This document shows, piece after piece, positions 9,006 through 19,167 of a stretch of DNA of 64,000 nt (positions within the stretch are counted from its first letter, which is position 1; the number at the start of each line of letters is the position of its first letter). Below the pieces are notes generated by a model. The model saw only the letters and a program-made list of their open reading frames with translations, made no database searches and was not told the DNA's origin. The position numbers and the translations under genes were made by a program. The DNA comes from Oceaniovalibus guishaninsula JLT2003 (lineage in GTDB: Bacteria > Pseudomonadota > Alphaproteobacteria > Rhodobacterales > Rhodobacteraceae), in the NCBI RefSeq assembly GCF_000299575.1, contig NZ_AMGO01000046.1:152019-216018 (forward strand). The letters run 5' to 3'.

Positions 9006-10481
9006 CTAGGACGACGCGGCGAAGCCGGCCATCTGGTCCTTGGCCCAGGCGCGGATGTCGTATTTGCGGATCGTCGCGCGCATCTGCCGCATCCGTTCGC
9101 GCCGTTCTTCTTCGGGCATAGCCAGCGCCTGAAGCAGCGCGCGGTCCATCGAGCGATACGAGAACGGGTTGGCCAGCACCGCCGATCCCATCTCGATCGC
9201 GGCGCCGGCGAATTCGGACAGCACCAGCACGCCGTCGCCATCGGTGCGGCAGGCGGCAAATTCCTTGGCGACCAGGTTCATCCCGTCGGCCAGCGGCGTG
9301 ATCCAGGCGATGTCGGCGGCGACGTAATAGGACACCAGTTCGTCGAAGGGGATGGCGCGGCTGATCAGGGTCACGGGCTGCCACGCGAAGGTGCCGAAGC
9401 GGCCGTTGATCCGGCCCGCCGTCTGTTCGATGCGGTTCTGGATGCCCTCGTAGACCGACATGTTGCGGTTGGCGCTGACCGACACGTGCATCAAGCGCAG
9501 CTTGCCGCGCAGGTCGGGATTGTCGTCCAGGATCCGCTCGAAGCTCATCAACTGGTCGGTGCCGCCCTTGGTGTAGTCGGTGCGCCCGACCGACAGGATC
9601 ATCGCGCAATCGCCCAGTTCGCGGCGGATCGCGGCGGCGGCGTCGCGGGTCTCGGGCAGGTCGGCCTTCGATTCGATGTAATCCACATCGACCCCGACCG
9701 GCGAGGCCAGAACGCGCACATCGTGGTCCCCCCATCGCAGCGAGTTGGCGACGCGCCGTTCGCTGAGCGCCGCGCGATCGACGATGAAGTCGGGATTGAC
9801 CGGCTGTCGGGGCGCGGTATCGACGTCGAACAGGCTTTCGACGACGCCGATGAAGTTGGCGGCATAGCGCGGGATGTGGAAGCCCACGACATCGCAGGCC
9901 AGCAGGCTTTCGACGATCTCGCGCCGCCAGGGCAGGACGTTGAACATGTCGGCGGACGGAAACGGCGTGTGGTGGAAGAAGCTGATCCGCAGGTCGGGGC
10001 GCAGCCTGCGCAGATAGCCGGGCACCAGCCACAGGTTGTAATCGTGCACCCAGACGACCGCGCCCTGCGCCGCTTCGGCGGCGGCGGCTTCGGCGAAGGC
10101 CCAGTTCACTTCGCGGAAGGTGGGCCAGTCCACGGGGTCGTAATCGTATTTTTCCTTGAAGGAATGGAGGATCGGCCAGAACGCTTCCTTGCTGGTGACA
10201 TGATAGAAGCTGCGAACCTGATCCTCGGTCAGGGGCAGGCGGCTGACGGAATAGGCGCCATAGCTGTCCTCGATCTCGACCACGCGGTCGAAGCCCGGAT
10301 CGGACGGATCCTCGGCCAGCTTCCACGCGACCCAGGCCCCGTGATCGACGCGCCCGAAGAACCCCTTGAGCGTCGGGACGATGCCGTTGGGGCTGGCATT
10401 CTCGCGAAACTCGATACGACCGTCGACCTCGACTTCCTCGTAGGGTTGGCGGTGATAGACGATGACCAGATCGCTGGGCAT
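9006..10481 (-). CDS. ggpS: Glucosylglycerol-phosphate synthase (GT20 family)
   Basis: A 491-residue glycosyltransferase of the trehalose-phosphate-synthase superfamily. The N-terminus ([14 protein letters not shown], then [13 protein letters not shown] and WVAWK) resembles the cyanobacterial GgpS group rather than OtsA, which begins with an SNR and GGL pattern. Other shared blocks are [35 protein letters not shown] and GFHIPRY. GgpS joins ADP-glucose and sn-glycerol-3-phosphate to glucosylglycerol-phosphate, the first step to the compatible solute glucosylglycerol. It follows the HAD phosphatase gene by 10 bp and gpsA lies upstream of that, giving acceptor supply, synthase and phosphatase in one operon. 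A trehalose-6-phosphate synthase is the alternative; the family assignment is from recognition, not from a search. Confidence 0.83.
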   Translation of the reverse strand: MPSDLVIVYHRQPYEEVEVDGRIEFRENASPNGIVPTLKGFFGRVDHGAWVAWKLAEDPSDPGFDRVVEIEDSYGAYSVSRLPLTEDQVRSFYHVTSKEAFWPILHSFKEKYDYDPVDWPTFREVNWAFAEAAAAEAAQGAVVWVHDYNLWLVPGYLRRLRPDLRISFFHHTPFPSADMFNVLPWRREIVESLLACDVVGFHIPRYAANFIGVVESLFDVDTAPRQPVNPDFIVDRAALSERRVANSLRWGDHDVRVLASPVGVDVDYIESKADLPETRDAAAAIRRELGDCAMILSVGRTDYTKGGTDQLMSFERILDDNPDLRGKLRLMHVSVSANRNMSVYEGIQNRIEQTAGRINGRFGTFAWQPVTLISRAIPFDELVSYYVAADIAWITPLADGMNLVAKEFAACRTDGDGVLVLSEFAGAAIEMGSAVLANPFSYRSMDRALLQALAMPEEERRERMRQMRATIRKYDIRAWAKDQMAGFAASS

Positions 10482-10491
10482 GGACGCTCCT

Positions 10492-11256
10492 TCAGGGGGT
10501 ATCGGACCAGAGGGCGGGGTGCAGGTCGAGAACGCGGATCGCTTCCATGATGCCGCCCGCGCCCCTGGCTTCAGCGATGTGAACGTGGCGCAGGGGCGCG
10601 ACGCGATCGACCAGCGCCTGTTCGGCCCCGCCCACGACGACGGCCGGAAGGCCGCATTCGATCATCGACAGGTCGTTCAGCGTGTCGCCGGCGGCCAGCA
10701 CCCGGTCGGGCGGCACGCCCAGATGCGCGACCAGCCGCTTGAGCGAGGGGCCCTTGCTGATGCCGGGCGGCAGGACGTCGAAATAGCGGTTGTCGGAAAT
10801 CAGATGGTCCAGCCCCAGCGCGTCGATCCGGTCGATGGCGTCCCTCTCGAAGGTCGCCGCATCGAGGTCGTAGCTGACGCGATAGCGAAAGTCGGTCGAT
10901 TGCAGCGTCAGGCCGGGTGCATCGCGCAGCGCGTCGCGCACACGTTCGCCCGCATCGTCCCAGGCCGCCGCGATCTCGGCCTCCAGCTCGGGCATCGGGG
11001 ATTGCATGCCGTCGCGCATCCGGGCGATGGTGGTGCCCACGTCGCCGACGACGTAATCGGGCCACGGCACGCCGTCCTTGCACAGATCGGCGATGAAGCC
11101 CGGATCGCGCCCGGTGACGAAGATAAGGCCAATACTGTCGCGGTTCTCCTCGATCCAGTCATAGAGCGTGCGCCGATCCTCGGCCGAGCCGCCGAGGAAC
11201 GTGCCGTCCAGATCCGTCGCCAGCACGAAGGTCTTGCCGCCCAGTTCGTCATCCAT
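10492..11256 (-). CDS. HAD-IIB sugar phosphatase, probable glucosylglycerol-phosphate phosphatase
   Basis: A 254-residue haloacid-dehalogenase phosphatase. Motif I is TDLDGT (Asp15 nucleophile, Asp17), motif II the threonine in FVTGRD, the lysine of motif III is in the LPPGISKGPSLK segment and motif IV is AAGDTLND. The C2-type cap and the DVLPPGISKG block match sucrose- and mannosyl-phosphoglycerate-phosphatase relatives. Placed between gpsA and ggpS, it most likely removes phosphate from glucosylglycerol-phosphate. In Pseudomonas and Azotobacter a HAD domain is fused ahead of the GgpS domain in one protein (GgpPS); here the same order is present as two genes 10 bp apart. A purine-rich ribosome-binding region precedes its ATG. 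Substrate is inferred from context. Confidence 0.8.
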   Translation of the reverse strand: MDDELGGKTFVLATDLDGTFLGGSAEDRRTLYDWIEENRDSIGLIFVTGRDPGFIADLCKDGVPWPDYVVGDVGTTIARMRDGMQSPMPELEAEIAAAWDDAGERVRDALRDAPGLTLQSTDFRYRVSYDLDAATFERDAIDRIDALGLDHLISDNRYFDVLPPGISKGPSLKRLVAHLGVPPDRVLAAGDTLNDLSMIECGLPAVVVGGAEQALVDRVAPLRHVHIAEARGAGGIMEAIRVLDLHPALWSDTP

Positions 11257-11274
11257 TCCGTCCGTCCTTTCCGG

Positions 11275-12390
11275 TCATAGAACCCGCGTGCCGAACGGGT
11301 GGTCGAAATAGAGGCCCATCGCCTTCGGTTCGGCCTCGATCGGGCGGGACCACAGATCGCGGAAGGTCTGCCGCAGATCGGCGCCGCGATGCAGAACGTC
11401 ATGGACCGCCTCGCAGATGGGCAGCGAGACGCCGATGCGCCGGGCCAGATCGACGACCGAGATGGCGTTCACCTCGCCCTCGACCACGACAGGGGCGCCG
11501 TCGAAGCATTCGGCGCGCGGCAACCCGCGGCCCAGTTGCATCCCCAGGCTCATGTTGCGGGACGTGGCGGACGAACAGGTCAGCGTCAGGTCGCCCGCGC
11601 CCGACAGGCCGGTGACGGTTTCGCGGCGGCCGCCCAGAACCTCGGCCAGGGTCTTCATCTCGTCCATGCCGCGGGTGATGAGGGCGGCGCGGGTGTTTTC
11701 GGCGAACCCCGCGCCCGACATCATGCCGCAGGCAATGGCGATGACGTTCTTGACCGCGCCGCCAATTCCCACGCCGACCAGATCGTCGCTGATATAGGGC
11801 CGGAATGTCGCCCCGCTGAGCGAGACGGCCAGCCGCGCGGCGGGGCTTTGCGCGGGATCCAGACGGTCGCGATAGCGGAAGGCGAAGGCGACGGTCGCGG
11901 CGGTGGGATGGTCCAGCACCGTTTCGCGCGCGAAGGTCGGCCCCGACAGCGCGCCGACCGGATGGCCCGGCAATTCCTCGCGCGCGACCTCGCCCAGAAG
12001 CAGGCCGGTCTGCGCCTCGATCCCCTTGGCGCAAAGGGCCAGCGGCACGGCCTGCGGCAGATGCGGGCGCATCGCGGCGCAGATTTCGCGCAGCGTGACC
12101 GACGGCGTGACGATCAGCACGGCCTGCGCGTCGCGCAGGGCGGCGGCCATGTCGGTGGTGGCGGCGATGCCCGGAGGCAGGGGCAGGCCGGCCAGATAAA
12201 CGGGATTTTCCGCGCGTTCCGTAATGGCCCGCGCGACATCGGCATCGCGGCCCCAAAGCGCCACCTCGCGGCCCGCGCGGCGCGCGACGCTGGCCAGCGC
12301 GGTGCCCCAGGCACCCGCGCCGATGACGGCGATCCGGTCATAGGGACGGACCTGCGGTCTGGCCCGCGGCGAAGGGTCGGTGTCAGGCAT
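11275..12390 (-). CDS. gpsA: NAD(P)H-dependent glycerol-3-phosphate dehydrogenase
   Basis: A 371-residue enzyme that reduces dihydroxyacetone phosphate to sn-glycerol-3-phosphate in the cytoplasm, normally for phospholipid synthesis. The nucleotide loop is GAGAWGTA (residues 24-31). The family blocks LCAKGIE, LSGPTFA, GIGGAVKNVIAIACG and TGLSGAGDLTLTC are all present, the last containing the substrate-binding region. About 15 extra residues precede the usual start; an in-frame extension further upstream would run through the tRNA-Cys gene and was rejected. It is the first gene of a minus-strand set with the HAD phosphatase (18 bp) and ggpS. Since GgpS uses glycerol-3-phosphate, this copy may serve osmolyte synthesis as well as lipids. 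Confidence 0.92.
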   Translation of the reverse strand: MPDTDPSPRARPQVRPYDRIAVIGAGAWGTALASVARRAGREVALWGRDADVARAITERAENPVYLAGLPLPPGIAATTDMAAALRDAQAVLIVTPSVTLREICAAMRPHLPQAVPLALCAKGIEAQTGLLLGEVAREELPGHPVGALSGPTFARETVLDHPTAATVAFAFRYRDRLDPAQSPAARLAVSLSGATFRPYISDDLVGVGIGGAVKNVIAIACGMMSGAGFAENTRAALITRGMDEMKTLAEVLGGRRETVTGLSGAGDLTLTCSSATSRNMSLGMQLGRGLPRAECFDGAPVVVEGEVNAISVVDLARRIGVSLPICEAVHDVLHRGADLRQTFRDLWSRPIEAEPKAMGLYFDHPFGTRVL

Positions 12391-12480
12391 TCCGTCCAGT
12401 TCGTTTCGCCCCGACGCCGGGGGCCGCGGTGCCGCGCACGGGCCGGACCGCGAAAATCCGGTCGGCACCCCTGCGGGCAT

Positions 12481-12554
12481 TGGAGGCGAGTACCGGAATC
12501 GAACCGGTGTACACGGATTTGCAATCCGCTGCGTAACCACTCCGCCAACTCGCC
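12481..12554 (-). tRNA. tRNA-Cys (GCA)
   Basis: A 74-nt cloverleaf on the minus strand. The acceptor stem GGCGAGT pairs with ACTCGCC, the discriminator is U as expected for tRNA-Cys, and CCA is encoded. The anticodon loop is TTGCAAA, giving anticodon GCA, inside a GCGGA/TCCGT stem. The T arm is ACCGG-TTCGATT-CCGGT. It lies 90 bp upstream of gpsA on the same strand. Confidence 0.96.
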
Positions 12555-12676
12555 GCGCAGCGTCGCCCCGTGTCTTAACGGTGCCGCACCAGGGCCGCAA
12601 GGCGCGTTTGCGCGTTGCCGGGGCAGGGCGGGTGTGGCACACGGACGGCAAGCGATCTGGACAGATGGGTTGGGTC

Positions 12677-13330
12677 ATGGCCGATTACGCACTCCGCCGC
12701 ACGATGATGGTCGATACGCAGGTCCGCACGGCGGACGTGACCAGCTTTCCGCTTCTCGATGCGATGCTGCGGATTCCGCGCGAACGCTTCGTGCCGGACG
12801 CCCTGCGCGAAACCGCCTATGTCGGCGAGAACATTCCGCTGGGCCCGCGGCGCGTCGTGCTGGAACCGCGCACGCAGGCCAAGCTGCTGGAGGCGCTGGA
12901 CATCCAGCCCGGCGATCTGGTGCTCGATCTGGCGCCGGGGCTGGGCTATTCGACGGCGGTGATCGCGGTTCTGGCCGAGGCCGTCGTCGCGGTCGAACCC
13001 GATGCCGACATGGCGCGCGAGGCGCAGGCGGCGCTGGTCGAGGTCGGCGCCGACAATGCCACGGTCGAGACGGGCGATCCGACCCTGGGCGCCCCGGCGC
13101 ACGGCCCCTACGACGCGATCGTCGTCGAAGGCGCGGTGCAGCGGGTGCCGGATTCGGTTATCGACCAGCTGGCCGAGGGCGGGCGGATCGGATGCATCTT
13201 CATGCAGGGATCGCTGGGCGTCGCCCGCGTCGGAGTGAAAACCGGCGGGCAGGTCAGCTGGCGCTATGCGTTCAATGCCAGCGCCCCGGTTCTGGAAGGA
13301 TTCGATGTCATGCCGGAGTTCACGCTGTGA
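12677..13330 (+). CDS. Protein-L-isoaspartate O-methyltransferase-like protein
   Basis: A 217-residue SAM-dependent methyltransferase-fold protein of the Pcm family, which repairs isoaspartyl residues. The overall layout fits, with RIPRERFVP early, an AdoMet-binding loop (LDLAPGLGYSTAV, about residue 78) and EGGRIG late. Key parts differ from classical Pcm: the usual E-I-G-T-G-S-G-Y loop is replaced by APGLGY, the S-Q-P substrate segment reads LEPRTQ, and TAAPP reads VEGAVQ. The repair activity is therefore doubtful and the protein may be a divergent paralogue. Its stop overlaps the GTG start of the TolC-type gene (GTGA), so the two are coupled. The ATG chosen directly precedes the conserved ADYALRR start. 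Confidence 0.75.
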   Translation: MADYALRRTMMVDTQVRTADVTSFPLLDAMLRIPRERFVPDALRETAYVGENIPLGPRRVVLEPRTQAKLLEALDIQPGDLVLDLAPGLGYSTAVIAVLAEAVVAVEPDADMAREAQAALVEVGADNATVETGDPTLGAPAHGPYDAIVVEGAVQRVPDSVIDQLAEGGRIGCIFMQGSLGVARVGVKTGGQVSWRYAFNASAPVLEGFDVMPEFTL

Positions 13331-14757
13331 CCTGCCTTGGCCGATTGAGAACGGGCGTGGCCGCGCTGATGCTGGTCGCGGCGCCGCTGGGGGCGAGTGC
13401 CGAAAGCCTGTCCGACGCGCTGATCATGGCCTATCGCAACAGCGGTCTGCTGGAAAATAACCGCGCGACGCTGCGGGCGGCGGACGAGGACGTGGCGCAG
13501 GCGGTGGCGGCTTTGCGCCCGGTCATCACCTATACCGCGCAGATGGCGCGCCAGTATGCGTTTCCCAACGACCGCACGACCGGCGAAACCAGCATCGGCG
13601 GTCTGACCATCGCCGGGCGGCGGATCACCGACACCGAGGAAACGGTGGCCAGCATGTCGCTGGCGGCGGACCTGCTGCTTTGGGACGGCGGCGCGGCGCG
13701 GCTGGCCATCGATTCGGCCAAGGAGCTGGTCCTTGTCGCGCGGCAGGGCCTGATCGCCGTCGAACAGATCGTTCTGCTGAACGCCGTGGATGCCTTCGTT
13801 TCGGTCCGCGAGGCCGAGGCGCTGGTCAACCTGCGGCAGAACAACGTCCGACTGATCGACCAGCAACTTCAGGCGGCGCAGGACAGGTTCGAGGTGGGCG
13901 AGGTGACGCGGACGGACGTGGCCTTGGCCGAGTCGCGTCTGGCCTCGGGGCGCAGCGATCTGGCGGCGGCGCTGGGCAATCTGGAAATCGCACGCGCCGA
14001 ATACCGCGAACAGATCGGCCAGTTGCCGGGGAACCTCACGCCGCCGGGCAATCTGCCGCAAACCGCGCCGTCGCTGGACGCGGCGCAGGCGGTGGCGGTG
14101 CGCACCCATCCCGACATCCAGCGCGACCAGCGGCTTGTCACCGTGGCGGAACTGTCCATAGCGCGGGCCAAGGCGCAGATGAAGCCGCGCATCTCGGCGC
14201 AGGCGCGGGTGGCCATCGACGAGAACTATGAGGAAAATGCATCGGTCGGTATCGTCATGACCGGGCCGATCTATCGCGGCGGGCAGCTTACGTCGCTATA
14301 CCGGCAGGCCATCGCGCAGCGCGACGCAAATCGCGGCGACCTTTACGAGACGATCAACGATATCGAGCGTCAGGTCGCCACGGCATGGGCGCGGTTGGAA
14401 GTGGCCCGCGCCCGGATCAGCGCGACCGATCTGGAAATTCGCGCCGCGACCGTCGCCTTCGAGGGGTTGCAGGAGGAGGCGCAGCTTGGCGCGCGCACCA
14501 CGCTGGACGTTCTGGATGCCGAACAGGATCTGCTGAATGCGCGCGTGGACGCCATCCAGGCCCGCACGACCGAGGTGCTGGCCGTCTATGCTGTGCTGGC
14601 GGCGATGGGGTTGCTGACGGTGGATCACCTGAACCTCGGCATCGTCACCTACGATCCGTCGGCCTATTACGATGCCGTGTCGGATGCGCCGATCCACCGC
14701 ATCAGCCCGCAGGGTGCCAAGCTGGACGCGTTGCTGCGCAGTTTGGGGCGCGAATAG
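13327..14757 (+). CDS. TolC family outer membrane efflux/secretion protein
   Basis: A 476-residue outer-membrane channel of the TolC family, which forms trimers linking inner-membrane efflux pumps or type I secretion systems to the outside. A signal peptide (GVAALMLVAAPLGASA) is followed by two repeats of long coiled-coil helices and beta-strands, with the family patterns DALIMAYRNS near the N-terminus and LGARTTLDVLDAEQDLLNAR in the second repeat. The GTG start overlaps the previous stop (GTGA). No membrane-fusion protein or inner-membrane pump is in the window, so the partner must be encoded elsewhere. Ends in the charged tail LLRSLGRE. Confidence 0.9.
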   Translation: MTCLGRLRTGVAALMLVAAPLGASAESLSDALIMAYRNSGLLENNRATLRAADEDVAQAVAALRPVITYTAQMARQYAFPNDRTTGETSIGGLTIAGRRITDTEETVASMSLAADLLLWDGGAARLAIDSAKELVLVARQGLIAVEQIVLLNAVDAFVSVREAEALVNLRQNNVRLIDQQLQAAQDRFEVGEVTRTDVALAESRLASGRSDLAAALGNLEIARAEYREQIGQLPGNLTPPGNLPQTAPSLDAAQAVAVRTHPDIQRDQRLVTVAELSIARAKAQMKPRISAQARVAIDENYEENASVGIVMTGPIYRGGQLTSLYRQAIAQRDANRGDLYETINDIERQVATAWARLEVARARISATDLEIRAATVAFEGLQEEAQLGARTTLDVLDAEQDLLNARVDAIQARTTEVLAVYAVLAAMGLLTVDHLNLGIVTYDPSAYYDAVSDAPIHRISPQGAKLDALLRSLGRE

Positions 14758-14845
14758 GCGCCCCGCTGCCGGTGAGGTCCGCCGCAGATTGTTCGCGTGC
14801 CGGGCGCGCGCTAGGATGAGTTCCGTGCAACCCGGAGGCGTGTGA

Positions 14846-15247
14846 ATGTCCGATACCAGACCCGGCGAGGTCGAGGATGTGCTGGCGTCGATCCGCCGGC
14901 TGGTCGAACGGGACGTGGCGGCGGAACGGTCCGGGGCCGCCGAACGATCAGGGGCCGACGATACGGCCGAGGACCGGCTGGTTCTGACATCCGACCTGCG
15001 CGTGGCCGAGCCCGAGGCCTTGCCGGCCAGGCCTGCCGAAATGGCCAGGCCGCGGGGCGCCGATCTGGTGCTGCCGGATATGGCGGACGGCGACATGCTG
15101 GACGAAGCGGCTTTGCGCGAGATGATCGCCGATGTCGTGCGCGAGGAATTGCAGGGCGTGCTGGGCGAACGGATCACCCGCAACGTGCGCAAGCTGGTCC
15201 GGCGGGAAGTGATGCGCGCCCTGGCGCTGCGCGATCTGGAGCAATAG
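14846..15247 (+). CDS. Small acidic protein with PopZ-like N- and C-terminal motifs
   Basis: A 133-residue acidic, soluble protein with no enzyme motif. The first part (EVEDVLASIRRLVERD, residues 8-23) resembles the short N-terminal helix of PopZ/DUF2497 proteins, which starts with an ILASIRRII-type motif. The last 45 residues (ALREMIADVVREEL, then ITRNVRKLVRREVMRAL) resemble the C-terminal helices PopZ uses to self-assemble at the cell pole. The middle is a low-complexity acidic and proline-containing linker, as in PopZ. It is shorter than Caulobacter PopZ. It stands alone between a TolC gene and a convergent small gene. Assignment is by motif resemblance only, so treat the function as a hypothesis. 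Confidence 0.55.
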   Translation: MSDTRPGEVEDVLASIRRLVERDVAAERSGAAERSGADDTAEDRLVLTSDLRVAEPEALPARPAEMARPRGADLVLPDMADGDMLDEAALREMIADVVREELQGVLGERITRNVRKLVRREVMRALALRDLEQ

Positions 15248-15325
15248 CGCCGCCCCGCAGGCCCCATTCAAAACACCGGCGCCGCGGGCAAGCCGCGGCG
15301 TCCGGTCGTCGAAAGCCCTTGAGAA

Positions 15326-15643
15326 TCAGGCGGCTTCGGCCTGTGCGGCGTTGCGGCGTTCGCTTTCCTCGCGGCTGAGCGCGACCGAGGTGCGCACGCC
15401 CTTGGACACGAATTCCATCAGCCCGTTCACCACGCGCTCGTTCGGGTCGATCCCGGCGCAGCTCAGCACTTCGCGGCCGTCGCGGGATCTGGCCCAGCGG
15501 GCGATCTGCTCGGGTCCGTTACCGTATTTCTTGTCGTCGGCAATCGCATCGTCCAGAGCGGCCAGCACCACCGCGGCAAAGAGTTTGCGCGCGCGGTTGC
15601 CCTGCTCGTGGTTGAATGCGGTCCCATCAACGAAATCAGACAT
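15326..15643 (-). CDS. Conserved small Rhodobacterales protein (DUF6280-like)
   Basis: A 105-residue soluble protein without signal peptide or membrane segment. It has a helical, charged composition (GNRARKLFAAVVLAALDDAIADDKKYG) and a conserved-looking stretch EQIARWARSRDGREVLSCAGIDP with one cysteine. I recognise it as a small family widespread in Rhodobacterales (to my recollection DUF6280) with no known function. The chosen ATG follows an AAGGAACGACGA ribosome-binding stretch; longer in-frame extensions lack one. Convergent with the PopZ-like gene, 78 bp apart. The 311 bp between its start and the efp start holds promoters for both and no further gene that I can see. Confidence 0.7.
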   Translation of the reverse strand: MSDFVDGTAFNHEQGNRARKLFAAVVLAALDDAIADDKKYGNGPEQIARWARSRDGREVLSCAGIDPNERVVNGLMEFVSKGVRTSVALSREESERRNAAQAEAA

Positions 15644-15954
15644 TCGTCGTTCCTTGTGTTCCGGTCGGTTGAGCCGCTTATGGACTGCCCGACCGCGATT
15701 CTGGTCCGCCCTTTCGGAATGGCGCCGTTGCGCCCGGCGCATGGCTGGCACGAAGGACACCCCGAAATGAAGGCCCTCGGCCCCGGCTGTTTCCATATCT
15801 AGCGGTGCCGGGCGATCCTGCAAGGGCGCCGTCCGCCCGACCCTTCGCGTCGTCGTGCCGGGGCGGGCGTTTCGCGCTTGCGTTCGGTGGCTTGCCAGTG
15901 CAGCGCCCGAAAGCTAGGACAGCGGCCTGTTCGGTTTTCTGCAAGGACCATGGA

Positions 15955-16518
15955 ATGCCCAAGATCAACGGCAACGAAATCCGGCCCGGCAACGTGCTGG
16001 AACATGACGGGCATCTGTGGTCCGCGGTCAAGGTCGATCACGTCAAGCCCGGCAAGGGCGGCGCCTTCGCCCAGGTCGAGCTGCGCAACCTGCGCAACGG
16101 CAGCAAGCTGAACGAACGGTTCCGGTCGGCCGACAAGGTGGAACGCGTGCGTCTGGACCAGAAGGACCAGCAGTTCCTTTACGAAACCGACGGGATGCTG
16201 GTGTTCATGGACAGCGAGACGTTCGAGCAGATCGAACTGCCCGCCGAAATCCTGGGCGAGCGGCGTCCGTTCCTTCAGGACGGCATGACGGTGCATATCG
16301 AGTATTACGAAAGCGAGGCGCTGAACGCGACGCTGCCGCAGAAGGTGGTGTGCAAGGTCGTCGAGACCGAGCCGGTGGTGAAGGGCCAGACCGCGGCCAA
16401 CAGCTTCAAACCCGCGATCCTGGATAACGGCGTCAAGGTCATGGTGCCGCCTTTCGTGGGGCCGGACGAGGATATCGTCGTCAACACCGAAACGATGGAA
16501 TATTCCGAACGCGCCTGA
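15955..16518 (+). CDS. efp: Elongation factor P
   Basis: A 187-residue translation factor that rescues ribosomes stalled at polyproline stretches by stimulating peptide-bond formation from the P/E site. The three-domain EF-P layout is complete: the N-terminal KOW-like domain with KPGKGGAF, an OB domain, and a C-terminal OB domain ending [12 protein letters not shown]. Lys34 in PGKGG is the position that is beta-lysylated in E. coli; no epmA or epmB is nearby. The ATG is preceded by AAGGA. A CTAG-containing motif lies about 38 bp upstream of the start, as for several other genes here. Confidence 0.96.
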   Translation: MPKINGNEIRPGNVLEHDGHLWSAVKVDHVKPGKGGAFAQVELRNLRNGSKLNERFRSADKVERVRLDQKDQQFLYETDGMLVFMDSETFEQIELPAEILGERRPFLQDGMTVHIEYYESEALNATLPQKVVCKVVETEPVVKGQTAANSFKPAILDNGVKVMVPPFVGPDEDIVVNTETMEYSERA

Positions 16519-16536
16519 TCGCGCCCGGTCCGGCGG

Positions 16537-17270
16537 TCAGAAACGCCGGACATCCCCCACGGCCGCCTCGCCTGCGCGCATGTCGTCCGTCACGCGGTCG
16601 AAGCGCAGATAGGCGATGGCGCGGTCCCCAGACCGGGTGTGCAGCGTTCCCGCCGGCTTGTCCCCGGCCATGATCGGGGTTCCGGGGGCGGCATCGCCCG
16701 TGACGGCGACGGTCGCCAGCCCCTTGCGCAGGTCGGTCTTGTGCTTCATGCGCGCGACGATTTCCTGCCCGACATAGCATCCCTTGCGAAAATCTACGCC
16801 GTTCAGGCGCTCGAACCCCGCTTCCAGAAGATAGGTGTCGTCAGGGATCAGCTCGATCCCCGCCTGCGGGATGCAGTGGGCGACGCGGACCGCATCCCAA
16901 TCGGTGCCGTCCTCGCCGTCGCTGCCGTAAAGCCGCCAGCCGAGGTCGGGATGCCGCGGATCGGGCAGGGCGCCCTCGGGGGCGGGTCCGGTGCCGCAGG
17001 CGACCGGCATGTCGGTCACGTCGATGCCGATCTTGCGGCGCAGGCGATACATCGTCAGCCGTGCTGCCAGCGCGTCGGCCTGGCCCGCATCGGCGTCGAT
17101 CAGAGTCCTGTCGTCCCGGTTCAGCACGAAGAAATCGGCCAGATACTTGCCCTGCGGCGTCAGCAGCGCGGCATAAATCAGCCGATCCCTGGGGGTGACA
17201 TCGTTCGTGACCAGATCCTGAAGAAAGGCGATCCGGTCGTCGCCCGAAAGCGACAGGATGGTGCGGGCGT

Positions 17271-17274
<4 letters not shown>
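16537..17274 (-). CDS. ygfZ: YgfZ/GcvT family folate-binding protein
   Basis: A 245-residue protein related to the glycine-cleavage T protein. YgfZ (IBA57 in mitochondria) supports repair or assembly of certain iron-sulfur enzymes using tetrahydrofolate. The hallmark K-G-C-Y-x-G-Q-E motif is intact as FRKGCYVGQEIVAR, with LVTNDV near the start (ALLTPQGKYLADFF follows). Length is in the range of short alphaproteobacterial forms. Its ATG overlaps the stop of the upstream ABC exporter by 4 bp, so it is co-translated with it; an ATG four codons further upstream is possible but lies inside the exporter. The 3' end is 18 bp from the convergent efp stop. Confidence 0.88.
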
Positions 17275-19052
<1,778 letters not shown>

Positions 19053-19167
19053 CGCCGCCAGCCCTAGCGCGAAGGCGGGCCGAGGGAAAGCCGCCCGGCC
19101 CCGGCGGCCGATTGACGGCCCCGCCGCGCCGATCTAGGCCGGCGCGATCCCTTTCGGACAGAGCGCC

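Noticed and set aside
12391..12678. N-terminal extension of gpsA
   Set aside because: It would translate the tRNA-Cys gene; the family start fits the ATG at 12390.
11299..13326. Long plus-strand reading frame extending through gpsA and the pcm-like gene into the TolC gene
   Set aside because: Only the part from 13327 has a signal peptide and TolC features; upstream it runs antisense to gpsA and across tRNA-Cys.
15608..15802. Short frames between the small conserved gene and efp
   Set aside because: No ribosome-binding site or recognisable product; base composition fits promoter DNA.
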